The position numbers were made by a program, and so were the translations under genes. A stretch of 35,277 bases of DNA from an uncultured Geobacter sp. (GTDB lineage: Bacteria; Desulfobacterota; Desulfuromonadia; Geobacterales; CAIOGM01). The DNA lies in contig CAIUWK010000071.1 of the NCBI GenBank assembly GCA_903902855.1, positions 1 through 35,277 on the forward strand, in the 5' to 3' direction. Numbering within the stretch: position 1 is the stretch's first letter; every line of letters starts with the position of its first letter. The notes under the pieces were generated by a model. The model worked only from the letters and a program-made list of their open reading frames with translations. It was not told the origin of the DNA and made no database searches. Positions 24,020 through 33,968 of this stretch are shown in pieces.

Positions 24020-25435
24020 TTATCCGTGGATCGCTCGCTGCATGACGTCCAACGCCGCCTCTTTCACCGCCTCGGAGAGGGTGGGGTGGGCGTGGCAGAT
24101 GAGGGCGATATCCTCAACAGTTCCCTCGAAGGCCATCACCGTCACCGCTTCGGCAATGAGATCCGAGGCGCGGGGGCCGATGATGTGGACCCCCAGGAGC
24201 TTGCCGCTGTCGGCCTGGGCCAATATCTTGACGAACCCTTCGGTCTCGTCCATGGCCCGGGCTCGACCGTTTCCCCTGAAGTTGAAGCGCCCCACACGGT
24301 ACGCGGCTCCCTCCTCCTTGAGCTGCTCTTCGGTTTTTCCCACCGAGGCGGCTTCTGGCCAGGTATAGACGACCCCGGGGATGTAGTCGTACTCCACGAA
24401 GGCAGGGTGACCGGCCATCCGTTCCACGGCGGCGACCCCCTCTTCCGATGCCTTGTGGGCCAGCATGGGGCCGGGGACCAGGTCGCCGATGGCGTAGACT
24501 CCCGCCGCGGTGGTCTGGTAGCTCTCGTCCACCTTGATCCGTCCGGTGGCATCCAGCTGTACCCCTACCTCCTCAAGGCCGAGGCCGGCGGTGAGCGACC
24601 TTCGTCCGGCGGCCACGAGAATCTTGTCGCAGATCACCTCTTCCCGGTTCTCCCCGGCAGCCAGGGAGACCTTCAGCCGACCGTCAACGGAGATGACTTC
24701 CTCAACTTTCGTGCCGAGACGGAAGGCTATTCCCAGTTTTTTCAGGGAGCGGACCAGGGTGTCGGCAATCTGGCCGTCGCTGGTGGGGAGAACCTTGGGG
24801 AGGATATCCACTACCGTCACCTTTGCCCCCAGTCGCCGCCAGACCGAGCCCAGCTCCAAACCGATGTATCCCCCACCAACCACGAGCAGGTGCCCCGGCA
24901 CCGTGGTGAAGGAGAGGGCCTCCCGGGCGCTGACCACGTTCCGTCCGTCGAACTTGAGCCCCGGCACCGGAGCCGCGCTGCTCCCCGTTGCCAGCAGCAC
25001 CCGTTTCCCCTCGATGGTGGTCACCGATTCTCCGGCGGTCACCTCCACCTCGTACCCGCCGTACCCCAGCCGCCTCGCCAGTTTACCGGTGCCGCGCACC
25101 CAGGCAACGCCGTTTTTCTTGAAGAGGAAGGCGACTCCGTCGGTGAGTTTTTTCACCACGTCGCTCTTTCGCGCCATCATCTTTGCAAGGTCCAGCCGGG
25201 GGGGCTCCACCAGGATGCCGTGTCCGGCGAACTTGTCCCGGGCCAGGGCGAACAGTTCCGAGGAGTCCAGGAGCGCCTTGCTGGGGATGCACCCTTCGTT
25301 GAGGCAGACCCCTCCCAGCGATTCCCGCTGCTCCACCACCGCCACCTTCATCCCCAACTGTGCCCCCCGGATGGCGGCCACATACCCTCCCGGCCCGGCG
25401 CCGATGACGATAAGATCAAATTGCTGATCGGACAT
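24020..25435 (-). CDS. lpdA: Dihydrolipoamide dehydrogenase (E3)
   Basis: The product has 471 residues. FAD-binding GAGPGG is at 12-17; the redox disulfide is Cys44/Cys49 in GGVCLNEGCIPS; a NAD-binding GGGYIGLELGS follows mid-protein; the dimer-interface catalytic pair is His450/Glu455 in HAHPTLSEA. It reoxidises dihydrolipoyl groups of 2-oxoacid dehydrogenase complexes with NAD. The ribosome binding site is AAAGGAG. It is encoded two genes after sucB, so it is the likely E3 of the 2-oxoglutarate dehydrogenase. Confidence 0.95.
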   Translation of the reverse strand: MSDQQFDLIVIGAGPGGYVAAIRGAQLGMKVAVVEQRESLGGVCLNEGCIPSKALLDSSELFALARDKFAGHGILVEPPRLDLAKMMARKSDVVKKLTDGVAFLFKKNGVAWVRGTGKLARRLGYGGYEVEVTAGESVTTIEGKRVLLATGSSAAPVPGLKFDGRNVVSAREALSFTTVPGHLLVVGGGYIGLELGSVWRRLGAKVTVVDILPKVLPTSDGQIADTLVRSLKKLGIAFRLGTKVEEVISVDGRLKVSLAAGENREEVICDKILVAAGRRSLTAGLGLEEVGVQLDATGRIKVDESYQTTAAGVYAIGDLVPGPMLAHKASEEGVAAVERMAGHPAFVEYDYIPGVVYTWPEAASVGKTEEQLKEEGAAYRVGRFNFRGNGRARAMDETEGFVKILAQADSGKLLGVHIIGPRASDLIAEAVTVMAFEGTVEDIALICHAHPTLSEAVKEAALDVMQRAIHG

Positions 25436-25447
25436 TATTATGCTCCT

Positions 25448-25807
25448 TTAGGTTTTTAGCAATAACGCCACTATATCCTGAAATATTTTATCCAGTCGTT
25501 TGCTGGAAAGAGATTTTTCGCTGTACAGGGCCGAATCATCTTCCCTGTTTTTTCTGCCGTTGTAGAGGGCTATCATTTCTTTTTTAGTCCAGCTCTTTTT
25601 GCATGTAAACGGTGAAATCATCATCAATTTGGGCGTAAACAGCCAGCCTTCATTGAACGAATCGACCAGGTTATATGATTTTTCAGGGTCTACGTTTGTC
25701 AAAAGCAGCTGCTTTAAAAATGTCTTTTCACTTCTGGCGGCAATAACGAACCCGTCAATACTGCAGAGTACGGGGTACTTCGGTTTTCGAAAAAAATACG
25801 TTATCAT
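25448..25807 (-). CDS. Unknown small protein inserted between sucB and lpdA
   Basis: The product has 119 residues, basic, without signal peptide or transmembrane segment. Recognisable pieces are VLCSIDGFVIAARSEKTFLKQLL near the start and WLFTPKLMMISPFTCKKSWTKKEMIALYNGRK in the middle. I do not know the family. An AAGAGG site precedes ATG 25807, and the stop codon is 12 bases from lpdA. Its DNA is visibly AT-richer than sucB and lpdA on both sides, which suggests later insertion into the odh gene order. It is probably a real gene, since it keeps operon spacing. Confidence 0.55.
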   Translation of the reverse strand: MITYFFRKPKYPVLCSIDGFVIAARSEKTFLKQLLLTNVDPEKSYNLVDSFNEGWLFTPKLMMISPFTCKKSWTKKEMIALYNGRKNREDDSALYSEKSLSSKRLDKIFQDIVALLLKT

Positions 25808-25870
25808 GATCCAACCTCTTGAATCCTTACCATATTTCCAATTGAAACTTATACTTTTGCAAGGTCATTT

Positions 25871-27049
25871 TTACCCTTCCAGCAGCATCTCCTCCGGGTC
25901 TTCGATGAGCTCCTTCACCGTCTTGAGAAAGCCCACCGCTTCCCGGCCGTCGATGATCCGGTGGTCGTAGGAGAGTGCCAAGTTCATCATGGGGCGGATG
26001 ACGATCTGGCCGTCACGCACCACGGCCCGCTCCTGGATGGAGTGCATCCCCAGGACTCCGCTCTGGGGGGTGTTGAGGATGGGAGTGGAGAGGAGAGAGC
26101 CGTAGACTCCGCCGTTACTTATGGTGAAGGTTCCCCCTTCCAGATCGGAGAGTTCCAGCTTGTTGTTCTTGATCTTCTCGCTGAACCCCTGGATGGCCCC
26201 CTCGATCTGGGCGAAGTGGAGTTTATCGGCATCCCGGAGCACCGGAACCACGAGCCCTTTTTCACCCCCCACGGCAACCCCGATATGGTAGTAGTGGTGA
26301 TAGACCAGATCGTCACCATCGATGCGGGCGTTCACCGCCGGGAACGCCTTCAACGCCTCCACACATGCCTTGACGAAAAAGGACATGTAACCAAGGGCAA
26401 CGCCGTGCTTTTTCTTGAACTGCTCCCTGTGCCGTGCCCGGACCTCCATGACCCGGCTCATGTCCGCCTCGTTGAAGGTGGTGAGCATGGCGGTCTGCTG
26501 CCGCACCGCCACCAGTCGCTGGGCGATCCGTTTCCTGATGGGGGTCATCTTCTGCCGGGTGATCCGTTCTTCCAGAGGCTTGACGTTGTAGGAGCGGGGC
26601 TCCTCGGATTTCACCGAGGAAGGGGGTGGTGTGGCCGCAGTTGCCGGAGCGGCGGGTGCGAGGAGTTCGGCCGGTTTTGCCTGAAGGGCAGCCCGGCGAG
26701 CCGATGGGGAGCGGAGCCCGCCTGCTTCGGGGAGTGGAGACGGTGCCGGGGCGGTTACGGCGACCGCAGGCTGAACCGCGACAACAGGAGGGGGCTCCAC
26801 GGGAGCGGTCGCAGCCACGGCCCCTTCGGCGATACTGCCGATGACCGTGCCGATCTTCACCGTGGTCCCGGCGGCAACGGTGATGGAGAGGATGCCGTTC
26901 GCCTCAGCCGGCAGTTCCATGGTGATCTTGTCGGTCTCGATCTCGCAGATCGCCTCGTCCTTTCGGACCGTTTCGCCCTGGTTCTTGTGCCATTTGGCCA
27001 CCAGCGCCTCGAATACCGATTCGCCCACGGCGGGAATCTTTATTTCCAT
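25871..27049 (-). CDS. sucB: Dihydrolipoyl succinyltransferase (E2 of 2-oxoglutarate dehydrogenase)
   Basis: The product has 392 residues. The lipoyl domain (1-75) has acceptor Lys41 in [11 protein letters not shown] Pro/Ala-rich linker follows. At about 110-125 [12 protein letters not shown] resembles the start of a peripheral subunit-binding domain, but the GTG-x-GGRI part expected next is absent and the linker resumes. The catalytic domain starts near [13 protein letters not shown] and ends with active-site His363 and Asp367 in YDHRIIDG. It transfers the succinyl group from E1 to CoA. The ribosome binding site is AGGAGG. It lies downstream of sucA across a 181-base gap that holds an inverted repeat element. 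Confidence 0.92.
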   Translation of the reverse strand: MEIKIPAVGESVFEALVAKWHKNQGETVRKDEAICEIETDKITMELPAEANGILSITVAAGTTVKIGTVIGSIAEGAVAATAPVEPPPVVAVQPAVAVTAPAPSPLPEAGGLRSPSARRAALQAKPAELLAPAAPATAATPPPSSVKSEEPRSYNVKPLEERITRQKMTPIRKRIAQRLVAVRQQTAMLTTFNEADMSRVMEVRARHREQFKKKHGVALGYMSFFVKACVEALKAFPAVNARIDGDDLVYHHYYHIGVAVGGEKGLVVPVLRDADKLHFAQIEGAIQGFSEKIKNNKLELSDLEGGTFTISNGGVYGSLLSTPILNTPQSGVLGMHSIQERAVVRDGQIVIRPMMNLALSYDHRIIDGREAVGFLKTVKELIEDPEEMLLEG

Positions 27050-27070
27050 GTTAACCTCCTGAATAATCGT

Positions 27071-27226
27071 TTAAAAACCTTTGAACCGCAAAGACGCAAA
27101 GTGCGCAAAGAAATTCAAAGTCACTTATTTATAGAAGATTCTGGTTATGGTTTTACCCTAAGGTTCCGGTTTCGTGTTTCAGGTTTCTTTTGCGTCCTTC
27201 GCATCTTTGCGGTTCAAAAGGTTTTC
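27071..27226. repeat. Inverted-pair intergenic element between sucA and sucB
   Basis: A forward arm at 27078-27110 (CCTTTGAACCGCAAAGACGC and onward) and a reverse arm at 27187-27222 (with TTTGCGGTTCAAAAGG at its end) flank about 75 bases. The interior contains four heptads at 27161-27188 (AGGTTCC, GGTTTCG, TGTTTCA, GGTTTCT). Confidence 0.75.
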
Positions 27227-27230
27227 GTCG

Positions 27231-29918
27231 TTACGCAAACGCCTCTTCGATGATCCTCTCCTGCTCCTGCTTGTGCAGCTTGTGCGACCCCACCGCCGGG
27301 GCTGCTTCTTCTGCTCGGCCGATATACCCCACCTCCCGACCGACGGTCCGGTTGAGGTTGGGGCGGATGTAGTGCCAAGCCCCCATGTTTCTGGGCTCTT
27401 CCTGGACCCAGATAAAGCGGGTTCCCGGCATCCCCACACTCATAGCCTCCTTGAGCAGATCCAGCCGGAGCGGATAGAGTTGCTCCACCCGGACGATGGC
27501 CACGTCGTTGCGCTGATCCCGTTGCTGCCGTTCCAGGAGATCGTAGTAGATCTTCCCGGTGCAGATGAGCAACGTTTTCAATGTCGTGTCCGTGGCAGGC
27601 GCCGGGAGCAGTTCCCGGAAGCTCCCGTCAACCAGGTCGTCCAGGGACGAGACGCAGGCCGGGTTCCGGAAAAGACTCTTGAGGGTGAAGACCACCAGCG
27701 GTTTCCGGAAGGGAAGCATCGCCTGGCGCCGGAGGAGATGGAATATCTGGGCCGGGGTGGTGGGGTAGGCGACGATCATGTTGTTCAGGGCGCAGAGTTG
27801 GAGATAGCGCTCCATCCGGGCGCTGGAGTGCTCGGCTCCCTGCCCCTCGTAGCCGTGGGGGAGGAGCATGATCAAGCCGCTGGAGCGATCCCACTTGGAT
27901 TCACCGGCGGCGATGAACTGGTCGATGATCACCTGGGCGCCGTTGGCAAAGTCGCCGAATTGGGCCTCCCAGAGGGTAAGCCCCTTGGGGCTCTCCAGGG
28001 AGTAGCCGTATTCGAATCCCAGCACCGCCGCCTCGGAGAGCATGCTGTTAAAGACCTGGAAGGTGGTCCCCTCTTGGCAGATGGTGATGAGTGGTTCATG
28101 GGACGCGCCGCTCTTCAGGTCGTGGAGGGTGGCGTGACGATGGTTGAAGGTTCCCCGCCGGGAATCCTGGCCGGAGAGCCGTACCGGCACCCCGTCGGAG
28201 AGGAGCGTGGCGTAGGCCAGGGTCTCGGCGTTCCCCCAGTCAACCCCCTGGCCCGCCGTGATAGCGTCCAGTCGCCGCTGGTAGAGCTGAGCGATCTTGG
28301 GGTGGGGGGTGAAGCCGGGGGGGAGCGTCGCCAATTTCCGGGAGAGCTCCTTCAACCGCTCCCGCTCCACCCCCGTGGCCACTGTCAGCGGCTCATATTC
28401 CCGCTGCATGTCGGCCCAGAGCTCCTTGAATCCCACAGCCACCGGCTCGGCCTTTTTCCCCAGTGCGCCGTTGAGTTTTTCGGAGTAGGCAGCAGCCATG
28501 CCGGAGATGGTTTCTTCTGCCACTCCCAGCTGTCTGAGCCGCTCTGCGTAGAGCTTTTGTACCGGCGGTCTTGCCTTGATCTTGTCATACATGAGCGGCT
28601 GGGTGAAGAACGGCTCGTCCCCCTCGTTGTGGCCGTACCGCCGGTAGCAGGTCATCTCGATGATCACATCCCGGTGAAACTCCTGTCGGTAGGCCACCGC
28701 CAGCCGGACCGCCTGGATAGCCGCCTCCGGCTCCTCGCCGTGGCAATGGAAGATGGGGGCCATGAGCATTTTGGCCACGTCGGTGGAGTAGGGGGTGGAG
28801 CGGGAATCCTCGGGGAGGGTGGTAAAGCCGATCTGGTTGTTGATGATGATGTGGATGGTGCCGCCGGTGGTATACCCCTCCAGTTGGGAGAGGTTGAGGG
28901 TTTCCGCCACCACCCCCTGACCGGCAAAGGCGGCGTCGCCATGGATCAGGATCGGCATGACTTTTGTCCGCTTTGCGTCGCCGATCCGCTGCTGCCGGGC
29001 CCGGACCCGTCCCTCCACCACCGGGTTCACCACCTCCAGATGGCTGGGGTTGAAGGCCAGAGAGAGCCGGACTCGGGCCCCCTCGATCTCCTGCACGATG
29101 GAGTACCCCTTATGGTACTTCACATCCCCTTCTCCCACCACGTGGTACTCCTGGTTGTCGGCGAACTCGGCAAAGATGTTCTCCACCGGTTTGTGGAAGA
29201 TGTTGGCCAGGACGTTGAGCCGTCCCCGGTGGGCCATGCCGATCATGACGTTGCGCACCCCCAGACGGGCCGCACTGATAATGGTCTCGTCCAGGAGCGG
29301 GATGACGGTCTCCCCCCCCTCCAGGGAGAAACGCTTCTGGCCGATGAATTTCCGGTGGAGGAACTCCTCGAAGAGGGTCGCTTCCTGGAGATGGCGCAGT
29401 ATCCGGAGCCGGTCGTCGGGGGTGAGTTCCGGCAGGTTGCGGCTCGGCTCCATCCGGTCGATGAGCCACTGCCGCTCCTCCGGGTCCTGGATATGCATGA
29501 ACTCCACCCCAAGGTAGCGGCAGTAGGTCTCTCGCATGGTGGCGAGGATCTCCCGCAAGGGGGCGGAGGTCTTGAGGAAACGGCGATTGGAGAAGATCGT
29601 GTCCAGGTCGGTCTCGGAGAGGCCGAAGGCGGAGAGTTCCAGAAAGGGGTGCGACAGGGGGCAGGGGTTCAGCGGATCGGTGCAGGCCAGGAGATGTCCC
29701 AGGTCCCGGTAGCGGTAGATGAGCGACTGGACCCCCGACTGCCGGAGTTGGGCCTGTCGGTTCGCCTCCTCATCCGGGGGGGGGGCGCCCCCTTCGCGCC
29801 CCAGGTCGAATCCCGCAAAGAAGGAGCGCCACTCCGGTGAGACGCTGTCCGGTGTTTGTTTCCAGAGGAGATACTGGGCTTCGATCCAGTCGGGGGAGAG
29901 GGCTTCGACGAATGACAT
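27231..29918 (-). CDS. sucA: 2-oxoglutarate dehydrogenase E1
   Basis: The product has 895 residues, the usual size for SucA/OdhA. The N-terminus SFVEALSPDWIEAQYLLWKQTPDSVSPEWRSFFAGF is typical. The thiamine-diphosphate region includes GMAHRGRLNVLANI, then GDAAFAGQGVVAETLNLS and NNQIGFTT; the C-terminal part has the HSSARMERYLQL segment. It decarboxylates 2-oxoglutarate and loads the succinyl group on SucB. It is first in the minus-strand TCA gene train that includes sucB, lpdA and aconitase. A repeat element lies directly upstream, and no clear promoter was found in that gap. Confidence 0.95.
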   Translation of the reverse strand: MSFVEALSPDWIEAQYLLWKQTPDSVSPEWRSFFAGFDLGREGGAPPPDEEANRQAQLRQSGVQSLIYRYRDLGHLLACTDPLNPCPLSHPFLELSAFGLSETDLDTIFSNRRFLKTSAPLREILATMRETYCRYLGVEFMHIQDPEERQWLIDRMEPSRNLPELTPDDRLRILRHLQEATLFEEFLHRKFIGQKRFSLEGGETVIPLLDETIISAARLGVRNVMIGMAHRGRLNVLANIFHKPVENIFAEFADNQEYHVVGEGDVKYHKGYSIVQEIEGARVRLSLAFNPSHLEVVNPVVEGRVRARQQRIGDAKRTKVMPILIHGDAAFAGQGVVAETLNLSQLEGYTTGGTIHIIINNQIGFTTLPEDSRSTPYSTDVAKMLMAPIFHCHGEEPEAAIQAVRLAVAYRQEFHRDVIIEMTCYRRYGHNEGDEPFFTQPLMYDKIKARPPVQKLYAERLRQLGVAEETISGMAAAYSEKLNGALGKKAEPVAVGFKELWADMQREYEPLTVATGVERERLKELSRKLATLPPGFTPHPKIAQLYQRRLDAITAGQGVDWGNAETLAYATLLSDGVPVRLSGQDSRRGTFNHRHATLHDLKSGASHEPLITICQEGTTFQVFNSMLSEAAVLGFEYGYSLESPKGLTLWEAQFGDFANGAQVIIDQFIAAGESKWDRSSGLIMLLPHGYEGQGAEHSSARMERYLQLCALNNMIVAYPTTPAQIFHLLRRQAMLPFRKPLVVFTLKSLFRNPACVSSLDDLVDGSFRELLPAPATDTTLKTLLICTGKIYYDLLERQQRDQRNDVAIVRVEQLYPLRLDLLKEAMSVGMPGTRFIWVQEEPRNMGAWHYIRPNLNRTVGREVGYIGRAEEAAPAVGSHKLHKQEQERIIEEAFA

Positions 29919-29946
29919 GGGGCCTCCGGTTTAAAAATAGTCACAA

Positions 29947-30085
29947 TCTTTGAACCGCAAAGACGCAAAGTACGCAAAGGAAGTGCGTAACAACGACAAA
30001 GAGCCGAATATTTCCGGTTGAACAGAACCCAAGGCTATTAGGTTTTTCCTGGTGGTTCCTTTGCATTCTTGCGGTGAAAGTTTTT
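29947..30085. repeat. Inverted-pair intergenic element, copy C
   Basis: The forward arm at 29947-29980 (TTTGAACCGCAAAGACGCAA and onward) and reverse arm at 30055-30085 (ending TTGCGGTGAAAG) flank about 75 bases. The interior shares CAACGACAAAG(A/G)GCCGA with the copy at 30788-30905, so these two are relatives and not merely similar arms. Confidence 0.75.
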
Positions 30086-30145
30086 TTGTCGGTCATCTTT
30101 CTTTTATCATGACTCAGAGTTTTTTTCATGGGGATTATGGTTTGA

Positions 30146-30364
30146 TTGAGGGGAAATGGTGTATACGACGTGTGTCCTGGTTCCATCATCCGCTTGCAGA
30201 CCTGCTCAGAGGATGAAGAACGTTTTCTTATAATCGGCCGTTCGGAGACAGCAAAAATTCTTGTTGTCTCTCATCCTGATCGTGAGAATAAGACCCGAAT
30301 TATCTCCGCACGAGAAGCGACACGAAAGGAGCGGATATTTTATGAAGAAAACCGCGCAGGATGA
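30146..30364 (+). pseudogene. brnT: BrnT-family toxin, N-terminal half missing
   Basis: The frame reads SEDEERFLIIGRSETAKILVV, then HPDRENKTRIISAREATRKERIFYE. This is the C-terminal half of a BrnT (DUF497) RNase toxin, including the conserved RIISAR-x-AT-x-x-ER-x-x-YE end. The expected N-terminal EWD...KHG...F part is not found in any frame upstream; instead an in-frame stop near 30143 and the repeat element at 29947-30085 come first. It is therefore probably inactive. The TTG at 30146 is only a nominal start. The antitoxin gene overlaps its 3' end by 23 bases. Confidence 0.7.
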
Positions 30365-30557
30365 ATTGAGAACGGAATATGATTTTGCGTCCATGACGGG
30401 TGGGGTGCGGGGTAAGTACGCCGAGCGCTATCGGCAAGGGGTGAACATAGTGAAACTGGAAGACGATGTCGCGGCATCGTTCCCTGACGCCAAATCGGTA
30501 AACAATGCCTTGCGCTCATTAATAAAGACAGCAAAGAGCACAGCAAAACACGCATAG
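30342..30557 (+). CDS. Antitoxin partner of the BrnT-type toxin
   Basis: The product has 71 residues, beginning MKKTAQDELRTEYDF, followed by GGVRGKYAERYRQGVNIVKL and FPDAKSVNNALRSLI. This matches my recollection of the small CopG-like antitoxins encoded directly after DUF497 toxins: an N-terminal toxin-binding YDF...GVRGKYAERY part and a short ribbon-helix-helix-like C-terminus. AAAGGA lies 11 bases before ATG 30342. It appears intact although the toxin is not, so it may persist as a free DNA-binding repressor or as a relic. Confidence 0.7.
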   Translation: MKKTAQDELRTEYDFASMTGGVRGKYAERYRQGVNIVKLEDDVAASFPDAKSVNNALRSLIKTAKSTAKHA

Positions 30558-31056
30558 CTGACATCAGGCACTGAGGGGACGATCTTGATCGGACCTTGTA
30601 ACCGGATGATTCTCATAACAATTGATCCTGTTGAAGCGTCGCCGACGCCGGTGTCGAATAGATTGCTGACTCTTTTCGCCAATGCGCAGAATATCAGGAT
30701 TACGACAACTATCTCCATTCTAACCCTTCCTTCCCCATCCTTTCCCGTACGATGCCGCTCGTTCTCGCCAACCGATTGCGGAACGTAACCTTTGAACCGC
30801 AAAGACGCAAAGTACGTAAAAAAAACGCAAAGCAACGACAAAGGGCCGATTCCAAGGGGTCCATTTTTCGTGGAGTCTTCTTTGCGTCTTTGCGGTGAAA
30901 GCTTTTCGAGATTGCGTAAGTTGTCTTTTTCATAAATTTCTTGTGTTACCGTAAGCTTCCTGTCATAGTACGCCGTTGTACCGGACGGGCGCTGCTCGTC
31001 TTTTTCTTTTGGCCCGTTTGCCGTAACCACGGATAATAATAATGGTAGGAGAAATC
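30558..31056. other. Gap between antitoxin and typA
   Basis: Positions 30558-30787 hold nothing I can support. Positions 30788-30905 hold a repeat element, listed separately. The last 150 bases before typA are AT-rich and should carry its promoter, but no hexamer pair is convincing. Confidence 0.4.
30788..30905. repeat. Inverted-pair intergenic element, copy D
   Basis: The forward arm at 30788-30820 and reverse arm at 30879-30905 (TCTTTGCGTCTTTGCGGTGA and onward) flank an interior that shares a CAACGACAAAGGGCCGA core with copy C. Confidence 0.75.
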
Positions 31057-32862
<1,806 letters not shown>

Positions 32863-32882
32863 TAGTCCGCAAACCTGATGAC

Positions 32883-32950
32883 CTTTGAACCGCGAAGACG
32901 CAAAGTACGCTTTTTTCCTTTGCGTCCTTTGCGTCTTTGCGGTAAAGAGG
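32883..32950. repeat. Short inverted-pair element after typA, possible terminator
   Basis: The arm ACCGCGAAGACGCAAAG (32889-32905) pairs over 17 bases with CTTTGCGTCTTTGCGGT (32927-32943), with one G-T wobble, around a 21-base loop. It is the most compact copy of the family and could end the typA transcript. Confidence 0.75.
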
Positions 32951-33013
32951 TTTTAGTTTTTTCTGTTCTCGTTTCTCAGGGGTAGTTGAGTTGAAAAATT
33001 TCCAGGGGTTCCC

Positions 33014-33757
33014 ATGATCTCTTTTCTCAAGCGTTTCACTCTGCTTGGCGTCATCGCCCTTGCCGCCTGCGCCACCACTGATACGTCGTCTCTGAAGAAG
33101 AGTCCCGAGGCTTCTTTCAAGGAGGCTGAAGAGCAGAGCGCCAAGGGGCATTATGACGAGGCCATTGCCCAGTGGAAGAAGGTGAAAGAGAGCTATCGGT
33201 CGCCGGAAGTGGCAGCCATGGCGGAACTGAAGATTGCCGATGCCTACTATGCCAAGGAGGGGTGGATTGAGGCCGCCTCGGCCTACGAGGATTTCCGGAA
33301 GCTCCATCCCCAGAACGAAAAGGCTCCCTACGCCCTCTATCGGATGGCCCTCAGCCACTATAAACAGATAGAGAAGATCGACACCGACCAGACCCCGGTG
33401 ATGAATGCCGCCACATCTCTGGAGATGTTTCTCAAACAGTATCCCCAATCGGAGTACGTCAAGGACGCCACGGATAAACTCGCTCTCTGCCGGCTCAAGA
33501 TGGCCCAGTATGAACTCTATGTGGGGCGTTTTTATTACCGCACCGACAAGCTCATCTCCGCCGTGGCGAGGCTGGATGGAATTCTCAAAAAGTATCCCGC
33601 CACTCCTGTCACGGATGAAACACTCTATTATTTGGGGGCCTCCTATCTGCAGATGGGAGAAATCGTCAAAGGAAAGGAGACTCTCAACCGGCTGGTCAAG
33701 GAGTTTCCTGGCGGTATTTTTACCGAAAAAGCCCGCAAACTGCTGGCTTCGGCGTAA
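33014..33757 (+). CDS. bamD: Outer-membrane assembly lipoprotein BamD
   Basis: The product has 247 residues. The lipoprotein signal peptide has lipobox LAAC with acylated Cys19. Five TPR-like helical pairs follow, with the family hallmarks ASFKEAEEQSAKGHYDEAI, APYALYRMALSHY and FYYRTDKLISAVARLDGILKKYP. It is a component of the BAM complex that inserts beta-barrel proteins such as the porin at the start of this window. The length fits BamD. It stands between the typA hairpin and the CoA-transferase promoter region, probably as its own unit. Confidence 0.9.
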   Translation: MISFLKRFTLLGVIALAACATTDTSSLKKSPEASFKEAEEQSAKGHYDEAIAQWKKVKESYRSPEVAAMAELKIADAYYAKEGWIEAASAYEDFRKLHPQNEKAPYALYRMALSHYKQIEKIDTDQTPVMNAATSLEMFLKQYPQSEYVKDATDKLALCRLKMAQYELYVGRFYYRTDKLISAVARLDGILKKYPATPVTDETLYYLGASYLQMGEIVKGKETLNRLVKEFPGGIFTEKARKLLASA

Positions 33758-33810
33758 TGGGCAATCAGATCATCGGTAAAAACCCACAGTTATAAAACGG
33801 TTTTTTTAGC

Positions 33811-33839
33811 TTGACGAAAGAAATTCAGTTCAGTAAAAT
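33811..33839 (+). promoter_or_regulatory. Sigma-70 promoter of the CoA-transferase gene
   Basis: TTGACG (33811-33816) and TAAAAT (33834-33839) are separated by exactly 17 bases. The expected start near 33846 leaves an untranslated leader of about 120 bases that can form short hairpins around 33880-33915. Confidence 0.65.
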
Positions 33840-33968
33840 CTCCTCCCGCAATCCTCGAAAATTAAAACTTCGGTTTAGAGAGTTTTCCTCCCCGGAACCG
33901 GAGAAATTTTCAGTATCCCCATGTTTCACCCATCGCTGTAGACACCACAACAAAACAGGAGGTAGGAG

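Noticed and set aside
27174-29840. Open frame of 888 codons on the plus strand.
   Set aside because: It is the antisense shadow of sucA; the His/Gly/Val-rich translation has no domain.
30428-30718. Minus-strand ORF of 96 codons with two hydrophobic stretches, partly antisense to the antitoxin.
   Set aside because: It has no recognised family and a weak ribosome site, and it overlaps the better-supported antitoxin. It is probably chance, although the 30558-30718 part cannot be excluded as a remnant.
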